A DNA stretch of 64,000 nt from Enterococcus faecalis_A (GCA_051295955.1 JBPDWA010000004.1:186001-250000); one strand, 5' to 3'; numbered from the stretch's first letter, positions 9,558 to 18,509 are shown. The notes: generated by a model not told the origin, from the letters alone. Program-made: numbers and translations.

Positions 9558-10214
9558 TTATCTACCAATATAATCAGCTAAATACGTTTGATCATAAATA
9601 ATAATTTTTTGTTTTTCAATACCAATTACTTTTTCCTGCTTTAAATCATGGATGATTCGATTGACACTGTTACGGGTTGAAATGCCACAAAAACCAGCAA
9701 TATCTTCATTGGTGACTTGAAAGTCAATTAAAATACCATTCTCTGTTTTTTTACCAAATAAATCAATGAGTTGATAAATAAATGTACAAACTGCTCCTTT
9801 TTTACCGTTCATCGTCATGTTTTGTAGCGAGCTAATACTTGCCGATAATTTTGCACGATAGTAATCCCTTACGTAATCTTGAAGAATAGGATCTTCCTTT
9901 ACATATTCCCAAAATACCGTTCTTGGTATGCGATAAAAGCTGGCCTCCTCTGATTCGATCCGAATATTAAAAGGCGCAGAAGTATAACTTGATATCTCAT
10001 CCCGTAACAAAGAAATGATGTCGGGAGAGACAATATATGACAAATTAAATTCACGTCCGTCTTTCAATATAATACTCGTTTTAACAACACCTTTTTTTAG
10101 CACATAGGTGTAAGCTTCTTCTAAGCCATGATAAGCGAGATACGTATGGCGCTTTTTTTTGATAATAGGTGTCTTTCTTTTGTCTAAAAAAGCTGTAAGA
10201 TAATCTGACCCCAT
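9558..10214 (-). CDS. larR: LarR, Crp/Fnr-family regulator of lactate racemase genes
   Basis: 218 residues with an N-terminal cyclic-nucleotide-binding-like beta domain (residues about 15-110, YVLKKGVVKTSIILKDGREFNL) and a C-terminal winged helix (about 140-215) containing VTNEDIAGFCGISTRNSVNRIIHDL, a clear helix-turn-helix. In L. plantarum LarR activates the lar operon in response to L-lactate. The start at 10214 is chosen because AGAGGAG lies eight bases upstream; a longer in-frame start at 10244 lacks this. Divergent from larA across 160 bases that must hold both promoters and the LarR site. Confidence 0.85.
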   Translation of the reverse strand: MGSDYLTAFLDKRKTPIIKKKRHTYLAYHGLEEAYTYVLKKGVVKTSIILKDGREFNLSYIVSPDIISLLRDEISSYTSAPFNIRIESEEASFYRIPRTVFWEYVKEDPILQDYVRDYYRAKLSASISSLQNMTMNGKKGAVCTFIYQLIDLFGKKTENGILIDFQVTNEDIAGFCGISTRNSVNRIIHDLKQEKVIGIEKQKIIIYDQTYLADYIGR

Positions 10215-10374
10215 GGTTATCACTCCTCTAATCATTAGTTTCAATTCATCTGCTAACTATTATAATCACTCTCAAAAGCGAATTGTTAACGAATGTTACC
10301 CATAATCGCTCCTGCACTGATTTGAATTTTTATTATACTTAATTTCGTCAAATATTAACAAGGAGATGACAGTT
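10215..10374. promoter_or_regulatory. larR-larA divergent control region
   Basis: The 160 bases contain a repeated half-site, TTGTTAAC followed by TGTTACC (about 10287-10312), and a TATACT-like -10 near 10330-10340 for larA without a good -35, as expected for an activator-dependent promoter. The exact LarR site is inferred, not seen. Confidence 0.4.
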
Positions 10375-11649
10375 ATGGTAGAAATTAAATTACCTTATGA
10401 TCAAAGAATGATTACTGCTACTATTCCGGAAAAAAATTTTGCTGGACTCTTAGAATCAAAGGCAGAAAGTTTTTACAATCCGGCTACTGAAAAGGAAACC
10501 GTTGAAAATTCAATGGATAACCCCATAGGAAGCCCATCATTGGAAGCATTGGCACAAGGAAAAAAAGATATTGTGTTAATTAGTTCTGATCATACCCGCC
10601 CGGTTCCTTCCCATATCATTACACCAATTATCCTGCGTAGAATTCGCTCTGTAAATCCAACAGCTAGAGTACGTATTTTAGTTGCTACTGGTTTTCACCG
10701 TCCTTCTACTCGAGAAGAATTAATCAACAAATATGGACAAGAAATCGTTGATAATGAAGAAATCGTGATGCATATCTCAACCGAGGATTCCTCCATGGTT
10801 AAGATCGGACAATTACCTTCTGGTGGTGACTGCATTATTAATCGGATTGCCGCTGAAGCTGATCTGTTACTAGCGGAAGGCTTTATAGAATCGCACTTCT
10901 TCGCAGGCTTTTCAGGCGGACGTAAATCAGTGTTGCCTGGCATTGCTTCTTATAAAACAATCATGGCAAATCATTCAGGCGAATTCATTGATTCTTCAAA
11001 CTCCCGAACCGGAAATCTACAACATAATCCCATTCATAACGATATGCTTTATGCAGCAACTAAAGCAAATTTAGCCTTTATCGTAAATGTCGTATTAGAT
11101 GGTGAAAAAAAAATCATTGGATCGTTTGCCGGAGATATGGTTAAGGCTCATAAGGTTGGTTGTGATTTTGTCAAAGAAATTGCTAGCGTAAAAAAAATTC
11201 CTTGTGACATTGCGGTCTCCACAAATGGTGGTTTCCCTCTTGATCAAAATATTTATCAGGCAGTGAAAGGAATGACCGCTGCTGAAGCAACAAATAAAGA
11301 AGGCGGTGTTATCATCATGGTTGCTGGCTGCCGAGATGGTCACGGCGGCCAAGGATTTTATGAAAATATCGCTCAAGTTAAAGATCCAAAAGAATTTTTG
11401 GACGTGGCAATCAATACGCCTCGGTTAAAAACTGTTCCTGATCAATGGACTGCCCAAATTTTGGCTCGAATTTTAGTCCATCATCACGTGATTTTCGTAT
11501 CTGATCTTGTTGATCCTAACCTGATCATTAACATGCACATGGAACTAGCCAAAACCTTTGATGAAGCATTAACTCGAGCCTTAGAAATAGAAGGACAAAA
11601 TGCTACTATAACTGTGATCCGTGATGGCTTATCAGTAATTGTAGAATAA
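10375..11649 (+). CDS. larA: LarA, nickel-dependent lactate racemase
   Basis: 424 residues. With the ATG at 10375 (AAGGAG nine bases upstream) the residues known from LarA structures fall on the published numbers: His108 in ATGFHRPST, His174 in ESHFFAGF and Lys184 in GGRKSVLPG. Lys184 carries the covalently tethered nickel-pincer nucleotide and the two His act as acid/base. The enzyme interconverts D- and L-lactate in the cytoplasm, supplying D-lactate for cell-wall precursors or using the other isomer. First gene of the plus-strand operon larA-larB-larC-larD. A family relative with another 2-hydroxyacid substrate cannot be fully excluded, but the neighbours favour lactate. Confidence 0.95.
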   Translation: MVEIKLPYDQRMITATIPEKNFAGLLESKAESFYNPATEKETVENSMDNPIGSPSLEALAQGKKDIVLISSDHTRPVPSHIITPIILRRIRSVNPTARVRILVATGFHRPSTREELINKYGQEIVDNEEIVMHISTEDSSMVKIGQLPSGGDCIINRIAAEADLLLAEGFIESHFFAGFSGGRKSVLPGIASYKTIMANHSGEFIDSSNSRTGNLQHNPIHNDMLYAATKANLAFIVNVVLDGEKKIIGSFAGDMVKAHKVGCDFVKEIASVKKIPCDIAVSTNGGFPLDQNIYQAVKGMTAAEATNKEGGVIIMVAGCRDGHGGQGFYENIAQVKDPKEFLDVAINTPRLKTVPDQWTAQILARILVHHHVIFVSDLVDPNLIINMHMELAKTFDEALTRALEIEGQNATITVIRDGLSVIVE

Positions 11650-11684
11650 TAAATTTTTAGAAAAAGCAGCAAGGAGGGTTTACG

Positions 11685-12428
11685 ATGCAAACAAGAGCAG
11701 TCTTAGAAGCCTTTTTAGATGGACAGTTATCTTTAGAAGAGGCAATCAAGGAGATTGATGGTTTTTGTGAATTAGGCTTTGCAAAGATTGATCTAAAACG
11801 AACAGAAAGAAACGGCTATCCTGAAATCGTGTACGGTGAAGGCAAAACTGTTGAACAACTTATTGAGATTATCAATGCGTTAAATAAAGATAAAAAGACA
11901 ATTTTAGCAACGCGGATTTCCTCCAAAAAAGCACAACCTTTAATAGCTGAATTTCCTAAAGGCCACTATCATGAAGCGGCACGTTGCTTTGTAGTAAATC
12001 AGATGGAAGCCAACTCAAAACAGTACATTGCAATAGTCACTGCTGGAACTTCGGATATCCCTGTTGCTGAAGAAGCTGCAATTACAGCTGAAACTTTCGG
12101 AAATCAAGTAAAACGAATCTATGATGTCGGCGTTGCTGGAATCCATCGCTTATTTGCCAATTTAGATGAAATTCAAAAAGCTGCTGTAGTCATTGTTATT
12201 GCCGGAATGGAGGGCGCTTTAGTTTCAGTCGTAGGAGGGCTTGTCAGTGTTCCTGTGATTGCTGTTCCAACAAGTATAGGCTATGGTAGCAATTTTCAAG
12301 GAATGACGGCTCTTTTAGGTATGCTGAATAGCTGTTCTTCCGGTGTCACTGTTGTCAACATAGATAATGGCTTTGGCGCTGCATACAACGCTAGCATGAT
12401 TAATCAAATAAAGGAGGATCTTATATGA
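11685..12428 (+). CDS. larB: LarB, nicotinic acid adenine dinucleotide carboxylase/hydrolase
   Basis: 247 residues. The N-terminal part is helical, and from about residue 115 there is a PurE (AIR carboxylase)-like domain with VTAGTSDIPVAEEAA, GMEGALVSVVGGLVSVPVIAVPTSIGYG and NSCSSGVTVVNIDNGFGA. Cys217 in NSCSSG corresponds to the catalytic cysteine of known LarB. LarB carboxylates the pyridinium ring of NaAD and hydrolyses the dinucleotide, the first step of cofactor synthesis. AGGAGG lies upstream of the ATG. Its stop overlaps the larC start by four bases (ATGA), so the two are coupled. Confidence 0.94.
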   Translation: MQTRAVLEAFLDGQLSLEEAIKEIDGFCELGFAKIDLKRTERNGYPEIVYGEGKTVEQLIEIINALNKDKKTILATRISSKKAQPLIAEFPKGHYHEAARCFVVNQMEANSKQYIAIVTAGTSDIPVAEEAAITAETFGNQVKRIYDVGVAGIHRLFANLDEIQKAAVVIVIAGMEGALVSVVGGLVSVPVIAVPTSIGYGSNFQGMTALLGMLNSCSSGVTVVNIDNGFGAAYNASMINQIKEDLI

Positions 12429-13687
12429 AAGCTTTGTTTTTAGAACCTTTTTCCGGTTTAAGCGGTGACATGCTGAATGGTTTATTACTGGATTTAGGCG
12501 GAGATTTAGCCAAGCTGTTAAAAGAGTTAAAGAAACTTCCCGTAGCAGGTTTCAGTATCGAAGCAAAACAGATTGCCAAAAACAGTATTTATGGAACTGA
12601 TTTTGATGTCCTATTAGACCATGGTCAAAAAGACTTTGGAATTAAAGAAAGTTTGCCTACTCAACATAAAGACAAACCTCACCATGACCATCATCATGAA
12701 AGTGCCAGAAACTTAAAGGATATTTTTCACTTGATCGAGCAGAGCAAATTATCAGATTTTGTTAAGCACCATAGTAAAAATGTCTTTTTAGATATTGCTA
12801 AAGCTGAAGCTGCCGTTCACCAACAACCAATTGAAGCTATTCACTTTCATGAGGTGGGCGCCCTTGATTCCATTATCGACATCATCGGTTTTTTCATCTT
12901 ATGGGAACAATTAGAGGTTGATCAAGTGTACTCCACGCCAATTACTGACGGTAGTGGTACTATTACGATTGCCCACGGCGTCATGCCGGTGCCAGTTCCT
13001 GCCGTCATGGAATTAAGAAAAGAAAGCAATTTATTAATTCATCAGGATTTTGAGGTAAAAACCGAGCTGGTAACTCCAACTGGTCTAGCAATTTTCAAAG
13101 AAATTGAACCACTTTTTGTTACGCCTGAACGGATGCTAATCGAAAAAACAGGCTATGGATTTGGAAAAAAAGAAACAGGAAAATTCAACGCCCTACGAGG
13201 GTCCTTAATGACTGAAGCTGCCTGTAAAAAGGAAATGTCCGAAAACTATGACCAAGTCTTAAAAATCGAAACAAATATTGATGATCAAACGCCTGAACAA
13301 CTAGGCTATGTCATGAAACTGCTATTAGATCATGGGGCACTTGATGTTTTTTATACACCGATTCAAATGAAAAAAAATCGAAGTGCCATTCTCCTGACTT
13401 TGTTAACTACTAATGAACAAAAAGAATTTTTTACCGAGCTTTTGTTTAAGCACACCTCAACGATCGGTGTACGTTTTCAAGTGATGGAGCGCAGTATTAT
13501 GGAACGTGATTTTAAGATTTTGAAAACACCCTATGGGATCGTTCATATAAAAAACAATACTTATCATGGAATAACAAAAGAAACAATTGAATATCAAGAT
13601 TGCGAACGCATCGCAAAAGAATATCATCTTGCGATTGCTGAGGTTTATCAAATCATTCAAACACTAAATAATAAAACTATAAACTAA
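12425..13687 (+). CDS. larC: LarC, nickel-insertion enzyme (nickel-pincer cofactor cyclometallase)
   Basis: 420 residues in one uninterrupted frame. Features are the N-terminal LEPFSGLSGDMLNGLLLDLG, a His-rich stretch near residues 84-92 (HHDHHHES), EAIHFHEVGALDSIIDI and the C-terminal ferredoxin-like part. LarC inserts nickel into the dithio-pyridinium precursor with CTP use. In L. plantarum larC is split in two frames and needs a ribosomal frameshift; here no split is present. It overlaps larB and is followed 15 bases later by larD with its own AAGGAG. Confidence 0.94.
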   Translation: MKALFLEPFSGLSGDMLNGLLLDLGGDLAKLLKELKKLPVAGFSIEAKQIAKNSIYGTDFDVLLDHGQKDFGIKESLPTQHKDKPHHDHHHESARNLKDIFHLIEQSKLSDFVKHHSKNVFLDIAKAEAAVHQQPIEAIHFHEVGALDSIIDIIGFFILWEQLEVDQVYSTPITDGSGTITIAHGVMPVPVPAVMELRKESNLLIHQDFEVKTELVTPTGLAIFKEIEPLFVTPERMLIEKTGYGFGKKETGKFNALRGSLMTEAACKKEMSENYDQVLKIETNIDDQTPEQLGYVMKLLLDHGALDVFYTPIQMKKNRSAILLTLLTTNEQKEFFTELLFKHTSTIGVRFQVMERSIMERDFKILKTPYGIVHIKNNTYHGITKETIEYQDCERIAKEYHLAIAEVYQIIQTLNNKTIN

Positions 13688-13702
13688 AGGAGCTTTATTT
13701 TT

Positions 13703-14413
13703 ATGTTGCATCATATTTTATCAGAATTTATGGGTACTGCATTAATGATCGTATTCGGGGTCGGCGTTCACTGCGATGATGTTCTTAAACGAACCAAATA
13801 TGCCGGTTCCGGACACATGTTTGCCATTACTACTTGGGCTTTCGGTATTTCTGTGGTTTTATTTGTTTTCGGCGGTGTATGTATTAATCCTGCTATGGCA
13901 CTTGCACAATCAATCTTAGGAATGATTCCTTGGTCTTATTTTATTCCTTACACAATTGCTGAAATGTTAGGTGGGATCTTCGGATCAATAATTGTTTATC
14001 TTATGTATGCCGATCACTTCAAAATATCAGCCGATACTGTCGATCCTATAGCGATCAGAAATATTTTTTCAACGAATCCGAATCAACGAAATTTACCGAG
14101 AAACTATTTTGTTGAAACCTTTGCCACCTTCGTTTTTCTAAGTTCAATTTTAGCCATTGCACATTCTTATGAATCTCAACTTCCCATCGCCGTGGGCTTA
14201 CTTGTTTGGGCAATTGGTATGGGCTTAGGCGGTACAACTGGTTTTGCCATGAATCAAGCTCGCGATTTAGGTCCACGAATTGCTTATCAATTGCTACCAC
14301 TAAAAAACAAAACCGATAACGATTGGCAATACGGTTTAATTGTTCCGGGAACAGCCCCTTTCCTCGGCGCAATATTAGCCACTCTCTTTGTAAAATTTTT
14401 CTTAAAATTCTAA
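13703..14413 (+). CDS. larD: LarD, aquaglyceroporin-type lactic acid channel
   Basis: 236 residues with six membrane segments and the two half-helix motifs of the MIP family: CINPAMALA (NPA) and MNQARDLGPRI. The second motif has Gln where the family normally has Pro (NPARD). Placement as the last gene of the larABCD operon matches L. plantarum larD, which moves both lactate isomers across the membrane. Without that context it would be called a glycerol facilitator. AAAGGAG lies upstream of the start. Confidence 0.85.
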   Translation: MLHHILSEFMGTALMIVFGVGVHCDDVLKRTKYAGSGHMFAITTWAFGISVVLFVFGGVCINPAMALAQSILGMIPWSYFIPYTIAEMLGGIFGSIIVYLMYADHFKISADTVDPIAIRNIFSTNPNQRNLPRNYFVETFATFVFLSSILAIAHSYESQLPIAVGLLVWAIGMGLGGTTGFAMNQARDLGPRIAYQLLPLKNKTDNDWQYGLIVPGTAPFLGAILATLFVKFFLKF

Positions 14414-14499
14414 AGATTCCAAGAGGAAGTATATTTTTAAAAAATAAAATAGGAGAAGATACTCTATTAACTCCTAAATTTTGTATACTATGAATTATA

Positions 14500-14527
14500 A
14501 CCACCTGTGTGAACGGGTGGTTTGTTC
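14500..14527 (+). terminator. Possible terminator of the lar operon
   Basis: A 6-bp stem, ACCACC (14500-14505) and GGTGGT (14516-14521), with a weak TTGTT tail, about 90 bases after larD. Confidence 0.4.
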
Positions 14528-14999
14528 TACACTGAAAATCTTTATTATTATACTAAGCCTTACTGAAATGATTTCCTTTCACAATTCCTTACAGCTCCTA
14601 AAAAAGCTCTTTTCAACATCTTTGACTTTTTTCATCCTGTTTACAGTTCAATCCCTTCTAAACAGTTGTTTTAGAGCTTTCTGGTGCTGATCCCAGATAC
14701 TTACTACCTGCAACTAAGGCCAAACAGCTCTCCTCGTTTCTGATTGTTGTAAACTCTTATTAAAACAGAAGAACGATACGCTTTAGTTCACCAGGAAGTT
14801 TATTGGATGGTATTTATTACATGAGAAGCTGCCACCAAAAGTATTTTAGTAGCAATAAACATACTTTACTTAAACCTATAAAGAGTAACTCTCGAAATGT
14901 CATTTATTAATTCTGTTATTGGAAATTTTTACTCCCAAAATCTTTTAATTCTGTTGCTCTTTAGCAATCCGCATCAACCTTAAAGTATCTATTTTCATG

Positions 15000-15043
15000 A
15001 AAAAATAAAAAAAGACGTATGCGCTTTATTGTCTATACGCCTT
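15000..15043 (-). terminator. Orphan minus-strand terminator
   Basis: An 8-bp stem (15036-15043 with 15014-15021, one G-T pair) followed on the minus strand by a long T-rich run. No intact minus-strand gene ends here, so it may mark a lost gene. Confidence 0.5.
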
Positions 15044-15523
15044 ATAAACTTGCTATATTTAATTAAACTTTGCAGCCAACACACCGATTGACAATTCTTT
15101 TTTATACATATGGTTAGCCTAACACAACAATTTATTTTTCAACATTTCATTTGTTTTTTCTGAAAATCTTCTTGACAAAGTTTTTTAATTCTCATAGGTT
15201 ATAAAAGATTAAGTCATAAATTCCTCTACAAAACTTTGAATTCTCCGTGATTCTTTACTAGCATATCTCACTGATATTTTTATAACCCTGACTTCTTTTT
15301 GTGTATACGTACTTTAATTTTAAGTAGTAAGCTCGCCAATCAATACCCTTTCATACAACTATTTGGGCTCATTATTGACCATAACTTTTTTTAATTAGGT
15401 GAGAATTATTGTAGGTAATACCATTGTTTTTCATCTCTTTTACTTCTTCAAATTAATTAGGAAAGTCTCGCAAAAAACCCGTAGGCGTATTTTAAAAATT
15501 TGCAACAGAGCCAATTGAGGTAT

Positions 15524-15546
15524 TAACCATCGACAGTCGATGGTTA
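15524..15546. repeat. Perfect 10-bp inverted repeat
   Basis: TAACCATCGA (15524-15533) and its complement (15537-15546) flank three bases. No T run follows on either strand, so an operator or transposon scar is more likely than a terminator. It lies about 110 bases after the adh stop. Confidence 0.4.
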
Positions 15547-15655
15547 GGAAATAATATACGCAAACAGGGAAAGTTACCACAGTCATATCCCATACTTTTA
15601 CTAAATTATCGTTACACTATACTTTCTGGGACTACTGCTATAGGTCCTAAGCGAA

Positions 15656-16672
15656 TTACTTACGGAAATCAATCACCATACGACCATAAATTTTTCCTTG
15701 TTCCATTGCTTTAAAAATATCATTAATTTCTTCAGGTTGACGTGTCTGACATACAGGAACAACTTTTCCTTGCGCACCAAATTGAAAAGCTTCTCTTAAA
15801 TCTTGGCGTGTGCCAACCAATGAGCCCACTACATGAATGCCATCAAGAACAAGACGTGGGATAGATAAATCCATTGTTTCAACAGGTAAACCTACGGCAA
15901 CAACCGTTCCTCCTGCACGAACCGCATCTACTGCGCCGTTGAAAGCTGATTTTGCTACCGCAGTTACTACCGCTGCGTGTACACCTCCGATTTCTTCTTG
16001 AAGTTGTGCAGCAAAGTCAGGATGTTTAATTGGATTCACTAGCATATCAGCTCCTGTTTTTTTAGCAAAGTCTAACTGTTCATCATTCACATCGACAGCT
16101 ACTACGTTTGCATTAAAAACATTTTTTGCATACTGTAAAGCTAAGTTTCCCAATCCTCCCAATCCTGAAATCATTAGCCATTGCCCCGGACGAACACCTG
16201 ATTCTTTTATGGCTTTATAAGTTGTTACTCCTGCACAAGTAATGGAAGAAGCTGGCTCTGAAGCTAAGCTTTCCGGAACTTTTACTGCATAACCATCTGT
16301 AACAATACATTCTTCTGCCATGGCACCGTCAACTGTATAACCAGCATTTTTTACTGAACGACAAAGTGTTTCACGGCCAGAAACACAGTATTCACAATGA
16401 TCACAGCCTTCAAAAAACCACGCAACAGAAGCGCGATCACCAATATTTAAACTAGTGACGTCTTTGCCAATCTCTGTTACAATCCCAACCCCTTCATGAC
16501 CTAACGTACAACCGCAAACATCACCAAAATCTGCATTTTTAACATGTAAATCGGTATGACATACACCACAGACCTCTATCTTTAAGCGTGCTTCATTATC
16601 CTTCAATGGTCGTGATTCTTTTTCAACAATTTTTGCTGTTTTTCCTTCTGCTGCGATAATTGCTTTATACAT
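15656..16672 (-). CDS. adhP: Zinc-dependent alcohol dehydrogenase, AdhP type
   Basis: 338 residues of the medium-chain dehydrogenase family. The catalytic zinc ligands are seen in CGVCHTDLH (Cys near 36) and GHEGVGIV (His near 60), the structural zinc cysteines in CDHCEYCVSGRETLC, and the NAD-binding Rossmann motif in SGLGGLGNLALQYA (near 170). It reduces acetaldehyde to ethanol or runs the reverse reaction in the cytoplasm. GGGGG lies nine bases before the ATG. It is a single-gene unit with a candidate Rex redox-operator in its leader. Confidence 0.9.
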   Translation of the reverse strand: MYKAIIAAEGKTAKIVEKESRPLKDNEARLKIEVCGVCHTDLHVKNADFGDVCGCTLGHEGVGIVTEIGKDVTSLNIGDRASVAWFFEGCDHCEYCVSGRETLCRSVKNAGYTVDGAMAEECIVTDGYAVKVPESLASEPASSITCAGVTTYKAIKESGVRPGQWLMISGLGGLGNLALQYAKNVFNANVVAVDVNDEQLDFAKKTGADMLVNPIKHPDFAAQLQEEIGGVHAAVVTAVAKSAFNGAVDAVRAGGTVVAVGLPVETMDLSIPRLVLDGIHVVGSLVGTRQDLREAFQFGAQGKVVPVCQTRQPEEINDIFKAMEQGKIYGRMVIDFRK

Positions 16673-16697
16673 GGTTCATTTCCCCCTTATTTCTTTA

Positions 16698-16726
16698 TTG
16701 TGAACTTTTGAACAAAACCATTATAA
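16698..16726 (-). promoter_or_regulatory. adhP -10 element and Rex-like redox operator
   Basis: TTGTGAACTTTTGAACAA at 16698-16715 is an inverted repeat whose left half matches the Rex consensus TTGTGAA and whose right half deviates by one or two bases. It lies immediately downstream of a minus-strand TATAAT (16721-16726). Rex control would fit a fermentation enzyme, but the match is partial. Confidence 0.35.
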
Positions 16727-17488
16727 TACTAATGCTCAAAAATAGGAAATTTCAAAATAAAAATTTCTGTTTTGAATGAAAATAGCCGCTTGCTGCTCTG
16801 ATAACTGACATTGCTTTGCCATATCCTCAATACTCAAGCTATCTCTTACTATATCTATAAAATCTATAAAGCTTACGGTAATTGGATTAAGTTGGTTCAT
16901 TCTTATGCTGGTATGAATATGCATAAAGATTGATAGGTAGCGATTCCTACTAATTAGTTACTTATTAAAAAAGTTTTTACCATATAATAAATATTTTTAT
17001 TATGAAGCTTTTCTGTTGATGTCAGATGTTGATAGCTAGTCATTGTCAAATTTATTGGGATGTTTTAAACGCTCCCCACTACACACATAAATTAAATATT
17101 AGCTTTCTAGGTAAATCGATTTTTTTCACTAAGTGTGATTATCATTAGTACAATTTTTGTTGCTTAAATGGCCAGTATTCTTTTAGACAGAAGCAGTTAC
17201 TTTTCAAACCGGGAAAACAAAATATTTTCAGTTTATACAATAAAATGCCTAATTCATGCTATCGTAGTAACGAAGTGAATTAGCCAATTATTACTACTAT
17301 ATCTTTTTCGCAAGCCCTGAGTCAAAACTCCAAAATTCGCTCAGCATTTTGGTATTTTTCGGATGACTTTTGTCGTCAATTTTCCCCTGTTATTTTCAAC
17401 TCTTGTGACTACCATGATCGTCAAATTGAGAAAATTTAGGACAATTTGAGGGAATTTCTGAATCATTAGCCAAAATACTGATTTTAAG
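16727..17488. other. Intergenic flank left of the prophage, nothing firm
   Basis: About 760 bases. A 62-codon minus-strand frame at 16736-16924 lacks a ribosome site, and other scraps are too short to call. This is the DNA that lay downstream of rplS before prophage insertion. Confidence 0.4.
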
Positions 17489-17518
17489 AAAAGAAAAAAG
17501 CCCTTGCTAGGCAAGGAC
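17489..17518 (-). terminator. Original rplS terminator, now cut off from rplS by the prophage
   Basis: On the minus strand CCTTGC (17511-17516 complement) pairs with GCAAGG, followed by TTTTTTCTTTT. It lies 40 bases beyond the left att repeat, where the end of an uninterrupted rplS transcript would be. Confidence 0.75.
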
Positions 17519-17556
17519 TTTTCACACTTATGCGACTTCCAAAAAAGTCAGATTGA

Positions 17557-17607
17557 TTATCTTCTGATTTCTTTGATACGAGCTGCTTTTCCGTGTAATG
17601 CACGTAA
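17557..17607. repeat. Left prophage attachment site (att), 51 bp
   Basis: An identical copy of the last 16 codons plus stop codon of rplS, repeated at 58064-58114. The two copies bound all phage genes. Identity begins exactly at the stop codon and ends at a codon edge. The integrase lies at the opposite end. Confidence 0.95.
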
Positions 17608-17805
17608 ACTTTACAAGGTATTTCCTATATTAATCAATGACATTCAAAATATAGATATAATGCAAAAAAATAAGGCTTTTACATGATGTTATATTTCTCA
17701 GATATATCAATTCTCAACTCTTTTTTGCCCCTTTTTTGCCCCTATCTTTTTTATTAAAATAATAGCGTTTCTAGATTCCAACTCTTCCGCTTCTTACTAC
17801 CAAGG

Positions 17806-17830
17806 CTCCCCTTTTTGGGGAGTTTTTTTG
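17806..17830 (+). terminator. Plus-strand terminator inside the left prophage end
   Basis: CTCCCC (17806-17811) pairs with GGGGAG (17817-17822), followed by seven T. No plus-strand gene precedes it within the prophage, so it may shield the prophage from transcription entering from the left. Confidence 0.65.
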
Positions 17831-17841
17831 TTCTTTTCAAA

Positions 17842-17931
17842 CGGAGGATAAGGGATTCGAACCCTTGCACGGTTTTACCCGCCTAACAGTTTTCGAGACC
17901 ATTCCCTTCAGCCGGACTTGGGTAATCCTCC
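17842..17931 (-). tRNA. tRNA-Ser (anticodon CGA), prophage-borne
   Basis: On the minus strand 90 bases fold as a type II tRNA. The acceptor stem is GGAGGAT/ATCCTCC with discriminator G, and the T arm is AAGGG-TTCGAAT-CCCTT. The anticodon loop CTCGAAA gives CGA, and there is a long variable arm as in serine tRNAs. CCA is not encoded. It lies inside the prophage next to the left att site and would read UCG codons. The anticodon stem has wobble pairs, so activity may be reduced. Confidence 0.85.
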
Positions 17932-17955
17932 CTATTCTCTTTCCCTTCATTACGA

Positions 17956-17986
17956 AAAAACCTCCCAACATGGCTGAGAGGTTTTT
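17956..17986 (-). terminator. Hairpin terminator after the lysis module
   Basis: A 9-bp stem, AAAAACCTC (17956-17964) with GAGGTTTTT (17978-17986). A T tail exists in both directions, so it can act on both strands. Confidence 0.7.
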
Positions 17987-18193
17987 CCGTATGAAATAGT
18001 AAAGCCAAGGAAGCGTTGTATGTTACTGCTCCGAAGCTGATATTTCAGCTTCACTATAATTATAAATACAGTTAATTCGAATGTCAAAAAATGTACTTAT
18101 AAATTTTTCATTTCAAGATTTCTATGAGTATAGACTACTTGTAAGAAAGGTAAAAAAGTTCCCTTAATTAACCAAATAAATTTCTTTTTTTGT

Positions 18194-18403
18194 TTAAAAG
18201 TTAGACTTTTTCCCATAAACAAACCATAAAATTGATCCTAGATAAGGAAAGCTGATACAAGCTAAAACCCATAATGCTTTTATACCAGAATCCTTATGTG
18301 AAAATAAAATTGAAAGGATTGCACACACCATCAATATAAGCCATGAAAACATTAAACATAAAAGGAAACCGAATCCCAAAATACCCACTATTTCACTTGA
18401 CAT
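18194..18403 (-). CDS. Small membrane protein with PLDc_N-type domain
   Basis: 69 residues with two membrane segments. The second half, KALWVLACISFPYLGSILWFVYG followed by KK, fits the phospholipase-D-nuclease N-terminal (PLDc_N) pattern, a short two-helix domain also found alone in small immunity-like proteins. GAAAGGTGG precedes the start. The gene lies beyond the endolysin, a usual place for lysogenic-conversion genes. A role in immunity or superinfection exclusion is an inference from position only. Confidence 0.7.
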   Translation of the reverse strand: MSSEIVGILGFGFLLCLMFSWLILMVCAILSILFSHKDSGIKALWVLACISFPYLGSILWFVYGKKSNF

Positions 18404-18509
18404 ACGATACCACCTTTCTCGTTTTTAATATATCATCCAAACATCATGTCAGCCATTTAAATACCTTTCAGAATACTAACAAAAATGAAATGTGCTTAAT
18501 TCTATGTAC

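Larger units (their letters stand above)
14528..15655. other. Long intergenic stretch with two inverted repeats, no gene
   Basis: More than 1.1 kb without a supported coding frame. It contains a minus-strand terminator-like hairpin near 15000-15043 and a perfect palindrome at 15524-15546. Short coding-like scraps in several frames suggest decayed genes, but none is recognisable. Confidence 0.45.

Noticed and set aside
14055..14504. 149-codon minus-strand frame
   Set aside because: It lies antisense to larD, whose identity is certain; composition and lack of a ribosome site show it to be a shadow.
16736..16924. 62-codon minus-strand frame upstream of adhP
   Set aside because: It has no ribosome site at any start, no promoter and no recognisable family; I left it as non-coding.
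17200..17480. Possible transposase fragment left of the prophage
   Set aside because: Short translated scraps looked gene-like but matched no family I can name, and no terminal inverted repeats were visible.
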